Shown piece after piece: positions 8,572 through 17,912 of a stretch of DNA of 64,000 bases (positions within the stretch are counted from its first letter, which is position 1; every line of letters begins with the position of its first letter). The DNA is taken from assembly GCF_025336525.1 (NCBI RefSeq), contig NZ_JAOCZP010000001.1, positions 186,001 through 250,000 of the forward strand, written 5' to 3'. The notes under the pieces were generated by a model. The model had not been told where the DNA came from. It searched no databases and worked only from the letters and a program-made list of their open reading frames with translations. Source of the stretch: Chelativorans salis (GTDB lineage: Bacteria > Pseudomonadota > Alphaproteobacteria > Rhizobiales > Rhizobiaceae). The translations under genes and the position numbers were made by a program.

Positions 8572-9141
8572 CTACCGTGCGGCCTTGACGGCGGCGGCAA
8601 GCGCCTTTTTGTCCACCTTGCCGCCGACAAGCTCGCCGACGATAGCGCCGGCGGTCTCTTCGGCAATAACGCCGACATCGGCAAGGGCTGTGGCCTTGAT
8701 GTCGGCGATGCGGCCTTCGGCCTCCTTCAGCTTGGCGTCGAGCACTTCTTCCACCTTGCGACGTTCGGCCTCGGCTTCCGCTTTGGCACTATCGCGCGCT
8801 TCCTGGGCGATGCCGCCCGCCTTCTTGCGGGCCTCCGCCAGTTCCTGCTCGTAGGCAGCCACTGCCTCATCCGCCTCGTCCTTCATGCGCGCTGCTTCAT
8901 CAAGATCCTGGGCGATGCGGTCACGCCGCACCTCCAAGATGCCGGCGATGCGCGGCAGTGCCACCCGCTTCAGGAACAGGTAGAACAGGCCGAAGGTGAT
9001 CGCCAGCCACAGAAGCTGCGAAGGATAGGTCTCAGTGTTGAACGGCGGGAAGTCCCCGCCGCCTTGGGCAGCGCCTTCCACGGTGTGGGCTTCGTCCAAT
9101 GCAGGCGGTGCCTCCTGCGCGAATCCCGGTGTCACAAACAT
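8572..9141 (-). CDS. atpF': ATP synthase Fo subunit b'
   Basis: A 189-residue b-type subunit (called b' or b2). The first about 45 residues are Pro/Glu/Gly-rich ([19 protein letters not shown]), then a single membrane span [21 protein letters not shown], then a long charged coiled coil. Having two different b genes (b' and b) is typical of photosynthetic and rhizobial alphaproteobacteria. The stop is 12 bases before the start of atpF. Confidence is high from position between atpE and atpF and from the span/coiled-coil design. Confidence 0.92.
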   Translation of the reverse strand: MFVTPGFAQEAPPALDEAHTVEGAAQGGGDFPPFNTETYPSQLLWLAITFGLFYLFLKRVALPRIAGILEVRRDRIAQDLDEAARMKDEADEAVAAYEQELAEARKKAGGIAQEARDSAKAEAEAERRKVEEVLDAKLKEAEGRIADIKATALADVGVIAEETAGAIVGELVGGKVDKKALAAAVKAAR

Positions 9142-9208
9142 ACGCTTCCCCTGTTCACATCAGCCGGCCACGCATCCCGCGGCCGGCATTGTCCGTGATG
9201 CCGCGCTC

Positions 9209-9433
9209 TTAGGTGAAGAGCAGGAGGAGGGCGACAAGCAGCGAGAAGATGCCGAGAGCCTCGGTCACGGCGAAGCCGAAGATGAGGCGGCCGAACTGGC
9301 CGTCGGCGGCCGACGGGTTGCGCAGGGCGCCCGCCAGGTAGTTACCGAAAATGTGACCGAGGCCGATGCCGGCGCCGCCCATGCCGAGGCAGGCGATGCC
9401 CGCGCCGATTGCCTTCGCTGCTTCTACTTCCAT
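9209..9433 (-). CDS. atpE: ATP synthase Fo subunit c
   Basis: A 74-residue hairpin of two transmembrane helices that forms the rotor ring. Helix 1 holds the glycine-rich [15 protein letters not shown], the polar loop contains ALRNPSA, and helix 2 has [20 protein letters not shown] with the ion-carrying glutamate in TEALG. It lies in the standard order between atpB and the b' gene. Confidence 0.96.
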   Translation of the reverse strand: MEVEAAKAIGAGIACLGMGGAGIGLGHIFGNYLAGALRNPSAADGQFGRLIFGFAVTEALGIFSLLVALLLLFT

Positions 9434-9509
9434 CTTGCAACTCCTTGTGGATCGTAGCTTTTTTTCAAATTGCCTGGATTGTGGCGGAGAGACCCGCCGA
9501 TGAGGCTTC

Positions 9510-10259
9510 CTAGTGGCCGGGGTGCAGTGCGTCGTTCAAGTACATGCAGGTCAGGACCGCAAAGACATATGCCTGCAGGAACGCCACCAGAAACTCGAGA
9601 CCGGTCAAGGCCACCGTCATGGCGAGCGGCAGCACGGCGCCCGCGGCACCTGCAACACCGAGCGCCCCAAGCGAGGTGACGAAACCGGCAAAGACCTTGA
9701 GCGTGATGTGGCCGGCCAACATATTGGCGAACAGACGCACGGACAGGCTGACAGGCCGGGAAAGGAAAGACACCACCTCGATCGCCACCACCAGCGGCAT
9801 CAGCACACCGGGCACGCCGTCGGGCACGAACAGCTTCAGGAAGCCGAGCCCGTGTTTCCAGAACCCATAGACCAGCACAGTGCCTATGACGAGGATAGCC
9901 AGCGCGAAGGTGACGATGATGTGACTGGTGACGGTGAAGAAGTAGGGGAACATGCCCAACAGGTTGGCCACCAGCACGAACATGAACAGCGAGAAGACGA
10001 AGGGGAAGAACCGCATCCCGTGGCTGCCCGCCGCATCACGCAGCATCGACGCGATGAACTCGTAAGCCATCTCGGAGATGGACTGCAGCCGGCCGGGAAC
10101 CAGGCCGCGGCTCGACGTCGTCAGGAAGAGAAAGGCGCCGGCGCCGGCCACCGTGGCGACCATGAAGGCGGAGGCGTTGGTGAAGGAAAAGTCGAGCCCG
10201 CCGATTTCGATCGGAATCCATTTCGAGATCTGAAACTGATGGATCGGGTCTGTGGCCAC
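9510..10259 (-). CDS. atpB: ATP synthase Fo subunit a
   Basis: A 249-residue membrane stator that forms the proton half-channels beside the c ring. [12 protein letters not shown] carries the essential arginine, and [23 protein letters not shown] is the conserved last helix. The best start is the GTG at 10259 ([14 protein letters not shown]), which has a GAGGGG ribosome-binding site; the frame is open further upstream to 10430, but that part overlaps atpI and lacks similarity. It follows atpI in the leftward operon. Confidence 0.94.
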   Translation of the reverse strand: MATDPIHQFQISKWIPIEIGGLDFSFTNASAFMVATVAGAGAFLFLTTSSRGLVPGRLQSISEMAYEFIASMLRDAAGSHGMRFFPFVFSLFMFVLVANLLGMFPYFFTVTSHIIVTFALAILVIGTVLVYGFWKHGLGFLKLFVPDGVPGVLMPLVVAIEVVSFLSRPVSLSVRLFANMLAGHITLKVFAGFVTSLGALGVAGAAGAVLPLAMTVALTGLEFLVAFLQAYVFAVLTCMYLNDALHPGH

Positions 10260-10306
10260 TGTGAGCCCCTCGCTTTCACGCAGCGGCCAAGCGCCGCTTT
10301 CCTTCC

Positions 10307-10654
10307 TTAAAGATCGTCGTTGCCCTTCTTCGGCGCCTTCGATCCAAACTCGGCAATTTGCCCCGCGGAACGCAGGACATTGAGAATGCCTGCTCCGAAC
10401 CCTAGGAGCAGGAAAACGATCAACCCCCAAGGCGACGTGCCGGCCATCCGGTCGATGAACCAGCCCAGCGCCGCACCGACCAAGACGCCGGCAATGAACT
10501 CGCTGGAGAGTTTCAGCGCATTCGCGAAATCGCTCTTACCGCCCCTCTCCGCGCCTTCGCCACCATCCGGCTTTCCCGGTCGTCTGGCTGCCAGCGCCGC
10601 CTCAAGGTCGCGCCGGCGTCCATCCAGATCGCCCGGCTTTTCCCGTTTGGCCAC
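10307..10654 (-). CDS. atpI: ATP synthase assembly protein I (AtpI/AtpZ type)
   Basis: A 115-residue protein. A charged N-terminal half (about residues 1-45) is followed by two transmembrane helices: [19 protein letters not shown] and [20 protein letters not shown], typical of the AtpI/AtpZ proteins that help c-ring assembly. It is the first gene of the operon. The 227-base spacer to the right (10655-10881) presumably contains the atp promoter; it holds an AT-rich stretch and a TTTCTATAGAAA palindrome at 10766-10777. Confidence 0.88.
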   Translation of the reverse strand: MAKREKPGDLDGRRRDLEAALAARRPGKPDGGEGAERGGKSDFANALKLSSEFIAGVLVGAALGWFIDRMAGTSPWGLIVFLLLGFGAGILNVLRSAGQIAEFGSKAPKKGNDDL

Positions 10655-10881
10655 CGCAACCTCCGCACCGGCTACCGGTCAGCTTCCGTCGCCTCAAAGT
10701 CGCGCGCAACATAGAGAGCGGCCCGGCGCCCGTCAAGCCGCGCGACATCGACTCCAACAGGGCATTTTCTATAGAAATAACAATGAATTAGTTGGGTGCG
10801 ACAAAGCGCCTTCGGCGGTGCACACTCTTCGCCCGGCGGAATCGGGCGCTTTTGCGCCTCGAGCCCGGTCCACGGGCAGGC

Positions 10882-12090
10882 TCAGTTCCAGCCGCCACCA
10901 TAGGTGCGGTAGAAGATGTGCTGGCCGATCTTCTTCATGCGCTCCATGGCTGAGGCCCAGCGCGGGCGCACATAAGTGGCGTGGTAGTGGGTGGAGGATC
11001 CCACCTCGTCCAACCAGATCTTGCCGGCGGTGACGGCCATCCCCACCTGCTCGGCGGTCTCGAAATGGCCGGGGCTTTTCACGCGATCGCGGATACCGTC
11101 GCAAGCGAAAGAGAACTGGCAGCGGTTGCGCCACTTCTCGTTTTGGTAGACCACGCCGCAGATGGAGTGCGGATAGGCGGGATTGCGCACGCGATTGAGG
11201 ATAACCTGCGCAACCGCCGCCTGCCCCTCCACCGGCTCGCCGCGCGCCTCGAAATAGATGCCGGCGGCAAGGCACTGCTGCTCGCGCTCGGAAAAGACGG
11301 TGGCGGGAAGCGTCTGGCGCGCCCACGGATGATCGCTCGGCGGCACCGGCGGGACGAAGCGCCCATCGTTCTCGTCGCGCAAGATACTGGCAAATGGCGA
11401 AGCCTTCGCATAGTCGGGCTCGGGCGGGGCATAGGCGGTGGCCAGGATGTCCGCCTTGTCGTTGTTCACGAGGCTGGCGATCATGGGCGGCAGCGCGGGT
11501 TCGGCCGGCTTGCCGTGCTTTAGGTGAAAGGCGGTGGCGATCCGCTCCTCCTGGCCCTCAATCTCCGGCATTACGAAAGCCATCAAGATGTCGCTCGCCT
11601 GCGGGGGAGCCATAAGCACGGCGCTCGTTTTCTTGAAGATGGAGCCGGCGTTGAAGAGCTTGGGCGGGGCCATGGGCAGAGTCTTGACCACACGCCCTTC
11701 TTTGCCGGCGCGGTTGATACGCTCTTCATCCGGCGTGGCTGCAGTCTTGCCTTTGGTGCGGAAGGCGACCTCGCCGATACCGGGAGCGGCAAGCCCGGCG
11801 CCGGAGATCGCGCCAAGCTTGGCATCGGCGCTGGCAAACGGCATCTCCGCCTCGTGCACGGAACCGGCCACCGAACGCTCGATGACGGCAGCCCAGCGGC
11901 TAGCGCCTTCCTGGTTGGTGATCAGGCTCGTCATATCCTGATAGGCGGCAACGGTCGGAAAGCCGATCCATAGGCCGAAGCCCATCAGCAAGGGAGAAAG
12001 AAGAGAACGATTCCGGCCGAAAAACCCATGCAGCCGCTCTACACCCGAAGCAAGCACCCGACCCCTCACTGAAAACGCATACAACGCCAA
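10882..12090 (-). CDS. SleB-type cell wall hydrolase
   Basis: A protein of about 400 residues. An N-terminal hydrophobic segment (LLSPLLMGFGLWIGFPTVAAYQ) acts as membrane anchor or signal, followed by a long low-complexity linker. The C-terminal hydrolase-2 (SleB) domain covers about the last 130 residues: CLAAGIYFEARGE with the catalytic glutamate, QAAVAQVILNRV, and the closing HIFYRTYGGGWN. The family cleaves peptidoglycan (lytic transglycosylase or amidase-like). The TTG at 12090 is the longest start; an in-frame GTG a few codons downstream is possible. It is transcribed leftward and monocistronic by spacing. Confidence 0.85.
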   Translation of the reverse strand: MALYAFSVRGRVLASGVERLHGFFGRNRSLLSPLLMGFGLWIGFPTVAAYQDMTSLITNQEGASRWAAVIERSVAGSVHEAEMPFASADAKLGAISGAGLAAPGIGEVAFRTKGKTAATPDEERINRAGKEGRVVKTLPMAPPKLFNAGSIFKKTSAVLMAPPQASDILMAFVMPEIEGQEERIATAFHLKHGKPAEPALPPMIASLVNNDKADILATAYAPPEPDYAKASPFASILRDENDGRFVPPVPPSDHPWARQTLPATVFSEREQQCLAAGIYFEARGEPVEGQAAVAQVILNRVRNPAYPHSICGVVYQNEKWRNRCQFSFACDGIRDRVKSPGHFETAEQVGMAVTAGKIWLDEVGSSTHYHATYVRPRWASAMERMKKIGQHIFYRTYGGGWN

Positions 12091-12238
12091 CTGCGGGGCA
12101 AGCTAGTTCATTAACCTTGACCACCCGTTAACGATCGAAACGAAATTGTATCCACCCACCTAGGCACAGGCGGTGGAGCCACCGAGATCCGAGGCGGCGG
12201 CGGGGCCCCGAAACCGCGGCGCCTCGATAACTTGATAC

Positions 12239-12253
12239 CACGACCGTATCGTG
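12239..12253. promoter_or_regulatory. Inverted repeat upstream of the OsmC gene
   Basis: CACGA and TCGTG arms separated by five bases, located 40-55 bases upstream of the OsmC start codon. Its position fits an operator or promoter element. No regulator gene for it is evident nearby. Confidence 0.25.
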
Positions 12254-12294
12254 TGGGGTATGTTGGCGCTGTCCGCGGAAACGGGAGGAGAAAG

Positions 12295-12822
12295 ATGATG
12301 GATGCCAGCACGCTGCGCGCCCTTCAGGCACCGATCAAAGAGCGCTACAAGTCCGATCCGCAGGCCGCCCGCATCACGCTGCGCGCGAGCGGCACGCTTG
12401 ATGAGCAGAATGTTGCCTGCAAGGTGGAGACCGGACGGGCACTCGCCGTTGCCGGCCTGCACCCGGCGACCGGTGGAACAGGCCTTGAATTGTGCTCCGG
12501 CGACATGCTTCTAGAGGCGCTGGTGGCGTGCGCGGGCGTGACCATAAAAGCGGTGGCGACCGCACTAGAAATCCCGCTTCACTCCGCCGCCGTGTCGGCG
12601 GAAGGCGATCTGGACTTCCGCGGCACACTTGGTGTTGCCAAGGATGCGCCCGTAGGCTTTGCGCAGATACGCCTCAGCTTCGACGTCGAAACCGATGCGC
12701 CGCAGGAGAAGCTCGATCAGCTCCTCAAGCTCACCGAGCGCTATTGCGTGGTCTACCAGACCATCCGAAGCGGCCCGCCGGTGGAGGTGAGGCTGCAGCG
12801 TGCAAACAACGCCAGCGCTTAA
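12295..12822 (+). CDS. OsmC family protein
   Basis: A 175-residue OsmC/Ohr-type protein. The segment [24 protein letters not shown] contains the cysteine on the central helix (VACAGV), the position of one redox-active cysteine in OsmC/Ohr proteins. A second cysteine is at [10 protein letters not shown] near the C-terminus. These proteins reduce organic hydroperoxides, though OsmC-like subgroups without proven activity exist. The ATG at 12295 has GGAGGAG at 12284-12290; the adjacent ATG at 12298 is equally possible. Its stop overlaps the stop of der by three bases in convergent orientation. Confidence 0.85.
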   Translation: MMDASTLRALQAPIKERYKSDPQAARITLRASGTLDEQNVACKVETGRALAVAGLHPATGGTGLELCSGDMLLEALVACAGVTIKAVATALEIPLHSAAVSAEGDLDFRGTLGVAKDAPVGFAQIRLSFDVETDAPQEKLDQLLKLTERYCVVYQTIRSGPPVEVRLQRANNASA

Positions 12823-14240
12823 CCCCGCCGGCGCTTGGCGCGCCCCGCATAGGGATTCTCCGACGTGCGGAGCGCAATGCGGATGGGCACGCCGAAGATG
12901 TCGAAGGTCTCGCGCAGGCCGTTGACGAGGTAGCGCACATAGGCTTGCGGCATGGCTTCCGGCCGCGAGCAGGACAGCGCGAAGCCAGGCGGCCGTGTCT
13001 TGATCTGCGACATATACTTCACCTTCAGCCGGCGCCCGGCGACGGCAGGAGGCGGGTGCCGCGCGGTGGCCGCTTCCAGCCAGCGGTTGAGCGGACCGGT
13101 GGGCACACGCCGGTTCCACACCGCGTGGGTGGCGAGGGCGGCCTCCATCATCTTGTCGAGGCCGCGGCCGGTCTCCGCGGACACAGGTATCGCCCTCAGC
13201 CCACGCGCCTGCGGCAACAAGCGTTCCGTCTTCTCGCGCAGCTCGGCCAGCGTCTGCTCGCGATCTTCGATCAGGTCCCACTTATTGAAGACGACGACGG
13301 GCGCACGGCCCTCGCGGATGACGAGGTCGGCAATCTGCAGGTCCTGCTTGTCGAAGGGCATGGTCGCATCGAAAACGATAATCACCACTTCGGCAAAGCG
13401 GATAGCGCGCAGCGTCTCGGCCACCGACAGCTTTTCAAGCTTTGCCTGCACGCGCGCCTTGCGCCGCATGCCGGCGGTGTCGAACAGCTTGATGCTGCGT
13501 CCGCGCCAGCGCCATTCGACGGAGATGGAATCGCGCGTGATCCCCGCCTCCGGCCCGGTCAGCATGCGCTCCTCACCGATCAGCGCATTGATCAGAGTCG
13601 ACTTGCCGGCATTGGGCCTGCCGATCACGGCGATGCGGACGGGCTTGTCGGGATCGTAGGCAGGCTCCTCCGCATCCGCATCGACGTCATCGCCTGCCAG
13701 CGCCCCTTCGGCAGGGACTTCCTTCGTCTCCGTCTCTTCCGCCATCTCACCGGCCACAGCAGCAATGGCGTCGCGCAGCTCCACCATGCCGTTCCCATGT
13801 TCGGAGGAGACGGCGACGGGTTCCCCCAGCCCCAGGCTCCATGCGTCGAACACACCGGCCTCGGCACCGCGTACGTCCGTCTTGTTGGCAACCAGCACAA
13901 CCGGCTTGCCCTTGCGACGCACGATCTCGGCGAAGGTCTGGTCGTCGGGCACCAGCCCGGCCTTTGCATCGATCATGAAGATGACGAGATCGGCCTCGTC
14001 GATGGCAATCTCCGTCTGCGTGCGCATGCGCGCTTCCAACGTGGGAGCGGCGGCATCTTCCAGCCCCGCCGTGTCGATGACGTCGAAACGAAGATTCTGC
14101 AGGCGGGCCGGATGCACGCGCCGATCTCGCGTCACGCCGGGCGTGTCGTCGACGAGCGCAATCCTGCGTCCCACCAGCCTGTTGAAGAGGGTCGACTTGC
14201 CGACATTCGGCCGGCCGACAATGGCGACCTTGAATGCCAT
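12819..14240 (-). CDS. der: GTPase Der (EngA), ribosome assembly factor
   Basis: A 473-residue protein with two consecutive GTPase domains, needed for 50S subunit maturation. The first P-loop is [15 protein letters not shown] with DDTPGVTRD and NKTD; the second is [15 protein letters not shown] with DTAGM and NKWD. A C-terminal KH-like domain ends [16 protein letters not shown]. The ATG at 14240 ([11 protein letters not shown]) is the standard start; the upstream in-frame extension to 14381 is rejected. It lies six bases downstream of the YfgM-like gene, so the two form an operon. Confidence 0.96.
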   Translation of the reverse strand: MAFKVAIVGRPNVGKSTLFNRLVGRRIALVDDTPGVTRDRRVHPARLQNLRFDVIDTAGLEDAAAPTLEARMRTQTEIAIDEADLVIFMIDAKAGLVPDDQTFAEIVRRKGKPVVLVANKTDVRGAEAGVFDAWSLGLGEPVAVSSEHGNGMVELRDAIAAVAGEMAEETETKEVPAEGALAGDDVDADAEEPAYDPDKPVRIAVIGRPNAGKSTLINALIGEERMLTGPEAGITRDSISVEWRWRGRSIKLFDTAGMRRKARVQAKLEKLSVAETLRAIRFAEVVIIVFDATMPFDKQDLQIADLVIREGRAPVVVFNKWDLIEDREQTLAELREKTERLLPQARGLRAIPVSAETGRGLDKMMEAALATHAVWNRRVPTGPLNRWLEAATARHPPPAVAGRRLKVKYMSQIKTRPPGFALSCSRPEAMPQAYVRYLVNGLRETFDIFGVPIRIALRTSENPYAGRAKRRRG

Positions 14241-14245
14241 CGCTA

Positions 14246-14911
14246 TTAACCGGGCTTGCCGGAGCCGGCGATCAGATCGGACATCATCTCCGCCCGCTGG
14301 CGCGCACCGGCCGGAGCCTGCGGATCGTCGATTATCTGCCCGTACAGGGCAAGCGCATTTTCCCGGTCGCCCTCTTTCCATGCGGCAAGGGCAAGGGTCT
14401 CGCGGGCGGTGTGGCGCATGGCATTACCCTCGGCCGTCAGAGGTTCTACGCGGGTGGCGACATCGGTATAGCTGCCGTGGTCGACAAGCAGGAGGGCGGC
14501 GCGCAGGCGCGCCATATCACGGATGGCGGCGGGCACCGAATTGTCGCCGGCGACGGCATCGTATTTGGCGACCGCCTCTTCCGGCTTGCCATCGTCGGCC
14601 AGCGTCGCCGCCGCGCGCAGGCGCGCCAGCACCGGATATGAGCCGTAGCCAGAGGTCTCGATCTCCTCCAGGGCGGCGAGCGCCTCGTCCGTTTTGCCCT
14701 CGTCGGCCAACTCCAGCGCGCGAGCGAAAGCGTCGCCCGCTTGGTTGGCGCGCGACGTCGACCAGTATTCGTAGCCCACATAGGCGGCCGTCGCGAGAAT
14801 AATGAGGCCCACGGCGGCGATCGCCATTGTCCCATAGCGCCGCCATAGCGCCTTGAGCTGGTCTTGGCGAAGCTCTTCGTTGACCTCGCGGATGAAGCTG
14901 TCGTCTGACAT
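14246..14911 (-). CDS. YfgM-like TPR membrane protein
   Basis: A 221-residue protein. A short cytoplasmic N-terminus ([27 protein letters not shown]) precedes one transmembrane helix ([19 protein letters not shown]), and the rest is a periplasmic Ala/Leu-rich TPR-like domain. This is the architecture of YfgM, an ancillary SecYEG subunit that links to periplasmic chaperones. In many proteobacteria yfgM, bamB and der lie together; here bamB is absent between this gene and der. ATG 14911 is preferred over an in-frame ATG at 14926 because it matches the family's N-terminus. Confidence 0.8.
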   Translation of the reverse strand: MSDDSFIREVNEELRQDQLKALWRRYGTMAIAAVGLIILATAAYVGYEYWSTSRANQAGDAFARALELADEGKTDEALAALEEIETSGYGSYPVLARLRAAATLADDGKPEEAVAKYDAVAGDNSVPAAIRDMARLRAALLLVDHGSYTDVATRVEPLTAEGNAMRHTARETLALAAWKEGDRENALALYGQIIDDPQAPAGARQRAEMMSDLIAGSGKPG

Positions 14912-15045
14912 AAAAAACCTGTTCACGGCCGAGCGGAGCCCGGATTACTTTTCTGCCCGCGTTTTAGCGGAAATTCGCGCGCATGGAAGGGGGTTGGCAG
15001 AAAGAGACGATTGCGGCCAAAAAGCCGCATGCCTAAGATGACGCG

Positions 15046-15238
15046 ATGACGATCGAACCCAACATGGCGCGGCGGCGGCTTGCCGAAAAACGCACCGAAC
15101 TCGAAGAGCTTTCCCGCCTCTCCGAAGAGACCCGCAAGCCCGTGGAACTCGACCAGCAGTGGAGAGGAAATCCCAGACCGGCGGCTGCAGATCGACCCGA
15201 TGGCCGAGCGCTGCGTAGGGTGCGCAGGCGGCCGGTAG
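15046..15238 (+). pseudogene. Decayed DksA/TraR-family zinc-finger gene with internal deletion
   Basis: The frame from ATG 15046 reads MTIEPNMARRRLAEKRTELE and continues to ETRKPVELDQQ, the N-terminus of small rhizobial DksA/TraR-like regulators. At about 15160 the frame breaks. One base later a second frame reads GEEIPDRRLQIDPMAERC and ends VGCAGGR then a stop at 15236-15238, which is the family's C-terminal zinc-finger half. The middle (roughly 50 residues in intact relatives: the rest of the coiled coil and the first CxxC) is missing, and the junction is out of frame. A functional product is therefore unlikely. The longer frame running on to 15609 is an artefact of the shift. Loss could also be a strain-specific or assembly event. 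Confidence 0.75.
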
Positions 15239-15349
15239 ACGCTTGCGCCCTTCCCGTTCTTCAAACCTGTGCATACCTCATCGCGCGTCTACACCGCGCC
15301 ATAATTTCTCCCTACCCGGCACACGGGGTTGTTCTTTCATGGCTGTTGC

Positions 15350-16333
15350 ATGTCGTTCCTGTTGCGTCTTGGTGCATTCGCACTTCTCTTGCTTCCCTTC
15401 CCTGTCCATGCCGGCCCGCGGCCGCAGTATGTGATCGTCTCCTTCGACGGCGCGTCCTTCATCGAACAATGGGAGCGCAGCCGCCAACTGGGGGAGCGGA
15501 CAGGCGCGCGCTTCACTTACTTCTTATCCTGCGTCTATCTTCTCTCGCCCGAGACGCGCGACGTCTATCAGGGGCCTGGCATGGCGGCGGGCACGTCCAA
15601 TGTCGGTAACGGCGCATCGAAAGAGGACGTGCGCCGGCGGCTTATGCAGATCTGGCAAGCACACGGGGAAGGCCACGAGATCGCCAGCCATGGCTGCGGC
15701 CATTTCGACGGCGGCAAATGGAGCGCTTCCGATTGGAAACAGGAGTTCGGCCAGTTCCGCACCGTCCTGCGCGAGGCCTGGGAAATCAACGGCCTCGAAG
15801 GCAAGCCGATAGGCTGGCACCACTTCGCGGACCGCGAGATTGTCGGCTTCCGCGCGCCCTATCTGGCGACCGGTCCCGGCCTTTTCAAGGCGCTGGCCGA
15901 GGAGGGCTTCCGCTACGATGCCAGCACCGTATCGCGCGGCCCGGTGGCACCGGCGGCCAAGGGTGGGGTGACGCACTTCTCTTTACCGCTGATACCCGAA
16001 GGCCCGGCCGAAAAGCGCATCATCGCCATGGACTACAATCTCTATGTGCGCCATTCCGGCGGGCTGGAGCGGCCGAGCCAGGCACAGGCTTTCGAGGAGC
16101 GCGCCTATCGCGCCTTTAAGGCCGCGTTCGAAAAGGAATATGCAGGGGAGCGCACGCCGCTGCAGATCGGCTTCCACTTCACTCTGATGAACGACGGCGC
16201 CTATTGGCGCGCACTGGAGCGCTTCGCCGAGGCCGTCTGCGCCAAACCGTCGGTGCGCTGCGTCAGCTATCGCCAATATCTCGACGAGACCGCGCCGGCC
16301 TCGGCCGCGCTGCGCCGCAGCATCGACGGCTGA
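15350..16333 (+). CDS. Secreted polysaccharide deacetylase family protein
   Basis: A 327-residue protein with a clear signal peptide (MSFLLRLGAFALLLLPFPVHAG, cleavage after VHA). It carries NodB-homology motifs: VIVSFDGASF holds the first Asp, HEIASHGCGHFDGG holds the two metal-binding histidines, and GFRAPYL is motif 3. The family deacetylates N- or O-acetylated glycans such as peptidoglycan or exopolysaccharide. Here the usual SFDD is SFDG, so one Asp is replaced and activity may be altered. ATG 15350 is chosen because it begins the signal peptide. It converges with the bacA gene over a GC-rich hairpin. Confidence 0.8.
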   Translation: MSFLLRLGAFALLLLPFPVHAGPRPQYVIVSFDGASFIEQWERSRQLGERTGARFTYFLSCVYLLSPETRDVYQGPGMAAGTSNVGNGASKEDVRRRLMQIWQAHGEGHEIASHGCGHFDGGKWSASDWKQEFGQFRTVLREAWEINGLEGKPIGWHHFADREIVGFRAPYLATGPGLFKALAEEGFRYDASTVSRGPVAPAAKGGVTHFSLPLIPEGPAEKRIIAMDYNLYVRHSGGLERPSQAQAFEERAYRAFKAAFEKEYAGERTPLQIGFHFTLMNDGAYWRALERFAEAVCAKPSVRCVSYRQYLDETAPASAALRRSIDG

Positions 16334-16337
16334 GGCG

Positions 16338-16360
16338 GCCGGCGGCCTCACGCCGCCGGC
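16338..16360. terminator. GC-rich hairpin in convergent gap
   Basis: Inverted repeat GCCGGCGG (16338-16345) and CCGCCGGC (16353-16360) spans the 14-base gap between the convergent deacetylase and bacA genes and overlaps the bacA stop. It lacks a U tract on either side, so termination efficiency is uncertain. Confidence 0.45.
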
Positions 16361-17658
16361 TGGTCCTCCGGCGTCACGCCGGCCTGCTCGCGCTCCATGT
16401 AGTGCCGGTCGATGTCGGGCAGCGGCTCGCCCCTGAGTGTGGCCTCGAAGGCCTTTAGGCGCTTGTAGATCGACATCAGCTCGACGATCGTGGTCCAGGA
16501 ATTCACTAGATATTGGAAGGAGCCCTCGACGCGGCTGAAGGCGCGGATGATCTGCTGCATGACGCCCAGTGTTATGGCGCCGCCGACGATGGAAGGGCCG
16601 AGTGCGATATAAGGCACCAGATTGCCGATCTGCAGATAGAAGATGCGCACCAGGTTGAAATACATGTAGTTGAGGTAGAGGCGGAAATAGTTCCGGCGCA
16701 CGTTGTCGAACAGTTCGCGCACGGTGGGCGGGTCGGCACGGTCGGCATGGTCTTCGCCGTAAACAAGCTCCTTACGGTAGGCAGCCTCCACCCGCTGGTT
16801 GCGAAACTCCAGGCCCGGCAGGCGGAGGCCCGCCACCGCCACCAACGCTGTGCCCAACACCGACCATAGGATCGCTACGAAGACGAGCCCCTGGCTGACC
16901 TCGCCGATGATCGGCAGTTCCGTCACATGCGCCGACAATCCCCACAGAAGCGGCAGGAACGCGATCAGCGTCATCAGCGAGTCGACCAGACTGATGCCCA
17001 GGCTCTCGGTGATCGAGGCAAAGCGCATGGTGTCTTCCTGCACGCGCTGAGCTGCGCCCTCGATATGGCGCAGCTTCTGCCACTGCGCCATGTAGTAGGC
17101 GTTCATCGCCGTGCGCCAGCGGAAGATGAAGTGGCTGACGAAGAAGCGGAACAGCGTGCCGAAGAACACGTAGACCAACGCGATGCGCAGAAAGGCCGCG
17201 ATCTGCCAGTAAAATTCGCTTGCTTCCACCTCGCCGGGCGAGCCGAGCGCGAGCTGCACCATATCGTAGAACGTGCCGAACCACTCATTGATCATCACGT
17301 CGAGCTGGACGAGAAACCAGTTGACGAAGAGGATGAGGGCAGAACCGGCGACCGACCAACGCGCCCAGGTGTGCGGGGAGAACCACATCCAGCCGCCGAC
17401 GAAGATGCCGATGACGGCAACGAAATATTGATAGAACCAGAATTCCGTGGCCGACGACGCCGCTTCGGCGGCAGCGGCACGCGCCGCCTCCGCCTCGGGC
17501 CCCAGCGCCTCGGGATAACCGAAACCGAAAAAGTCACCGAGGCTCAGCGACGGTCCAAGCCCCTTTGCCAGCCCGTACCATAGGAGAATGCAAAAGAGGC
17601 TCCAAAGAATGAAGCTGGCGAAGAACAGACGTGGTCGGGGGAAGAAGGAGACGAACAT
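16348..17658 (-). CDS. bacA: SbmA/BacA-like peptide transporter
   Basis: A 436-residue inner-membrane protein with about eight hydrophobic helices. It matches the SbmA/BacA family, which imports glycosylated, azole-modified and antimicrobial peptides and in rhizobia is needed for symbiosis or very-long-chain fatty acid lipid A modification. Family features are WRTAMNAYYMAQWQKLRHIEGAAQRVQEDTMRFA in the middle and PSIVGGAITLGVMQQIIRAFSRVEGS near the C-terminus. The start at ATG 17658 (MFVSFFPRPRLFF) is used; a longer frame to 17730 lacks similarity. No ATPase domain is present, unlike the related ABCD-type proteins. Confidence 0.9.
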   Translation of the reverse strand: MFVSFFPRPRLFFASFILWSLFCILLWYGLAKGLGPSLSLGDFFGFGYPEALGPEAEAARAAAAEAASSATEFWFYQYFVAVIGIFVGGWMWFSPHTWARWSVAGSALILFVNWFLVQLDVMINEWFGTFYDMVQLALGSPGEVEASEFYWQIAAFLRIALVYVFFGTLFRFFVSHFIFRWRTAMNAYYMAQWQKLRHIEGAAQRVQEDTMRFASITESLGISLVDSLMTLIAFLPLLWGLSAHVTELPIIGEVSQGLVFVAILWSVLGTALVAVAGLRLPGLEFRNQRVEAAYRKELVYGEDHADRADPPTVRELFDNVRRNYFRLYLNYMYFNLVRIFYLQIGNLVPYIALGPSIVGGAITLGVMQQIIRAFSRVEGSFQYLVNSWTTIVELMSIYKRLKAFEATLRGEPLPDIDRHYMEREQAGVTPEDQPAA

Positions 17659-17848
17659 GATGCATTCCTGGGTGCGGGCCCTTCGTGCAGGCCCTGAAAG
17701 CGGGGCATAGAACAAGCCCGGGCCCCGCAAGCCTTATCTATCGCGCCGCATCTGAAGCAATCCGGCGCGCCGCACATTACGAGTGCGCACAACACACCAC
17801 AACATACGATTCTGTAACGTTATGGGGACGAACCATATCCCAATATGA

Positions 17849-17878
17849 GAAGGGCCCGCCGGTTGCGGCGGGCCCTTC
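17849..17878 (-). terminator. Strong hairpin downstream of the BCCT transporter gene
   Basis: Perfect 12-base stem: GAAGGGCCCGCC (17849-17860) and GGCGGGCCCTTC (17867-17878) with a six-base loop. It lies 34 bases after the stop of the leftward BCCT gene, and therefore between it and the bacA promoter region. No clear U tract follows, but stem strength and position suggest a terminator. Confidence 0.6.
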
Positions 17879-17912
17879 GTCTACCGGATGACCGGTCCTG
17901 TCGGATTTTCCC

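Noticed and set aside
12492-14249. A 585-residue frame antisense to der
   Set aside because: Composition is that of a GC-rich shadow and the der gene on the other strand is complete.
15046-15609. A 187-residue frame starting at the DksA-like N-terminus
   Set aside because: After about 15160 it reads the wrong frame of a DksA-like C-terminus and then overlaps the signal-peptide region of the deacetylase gene; it is a frameshift artefact.
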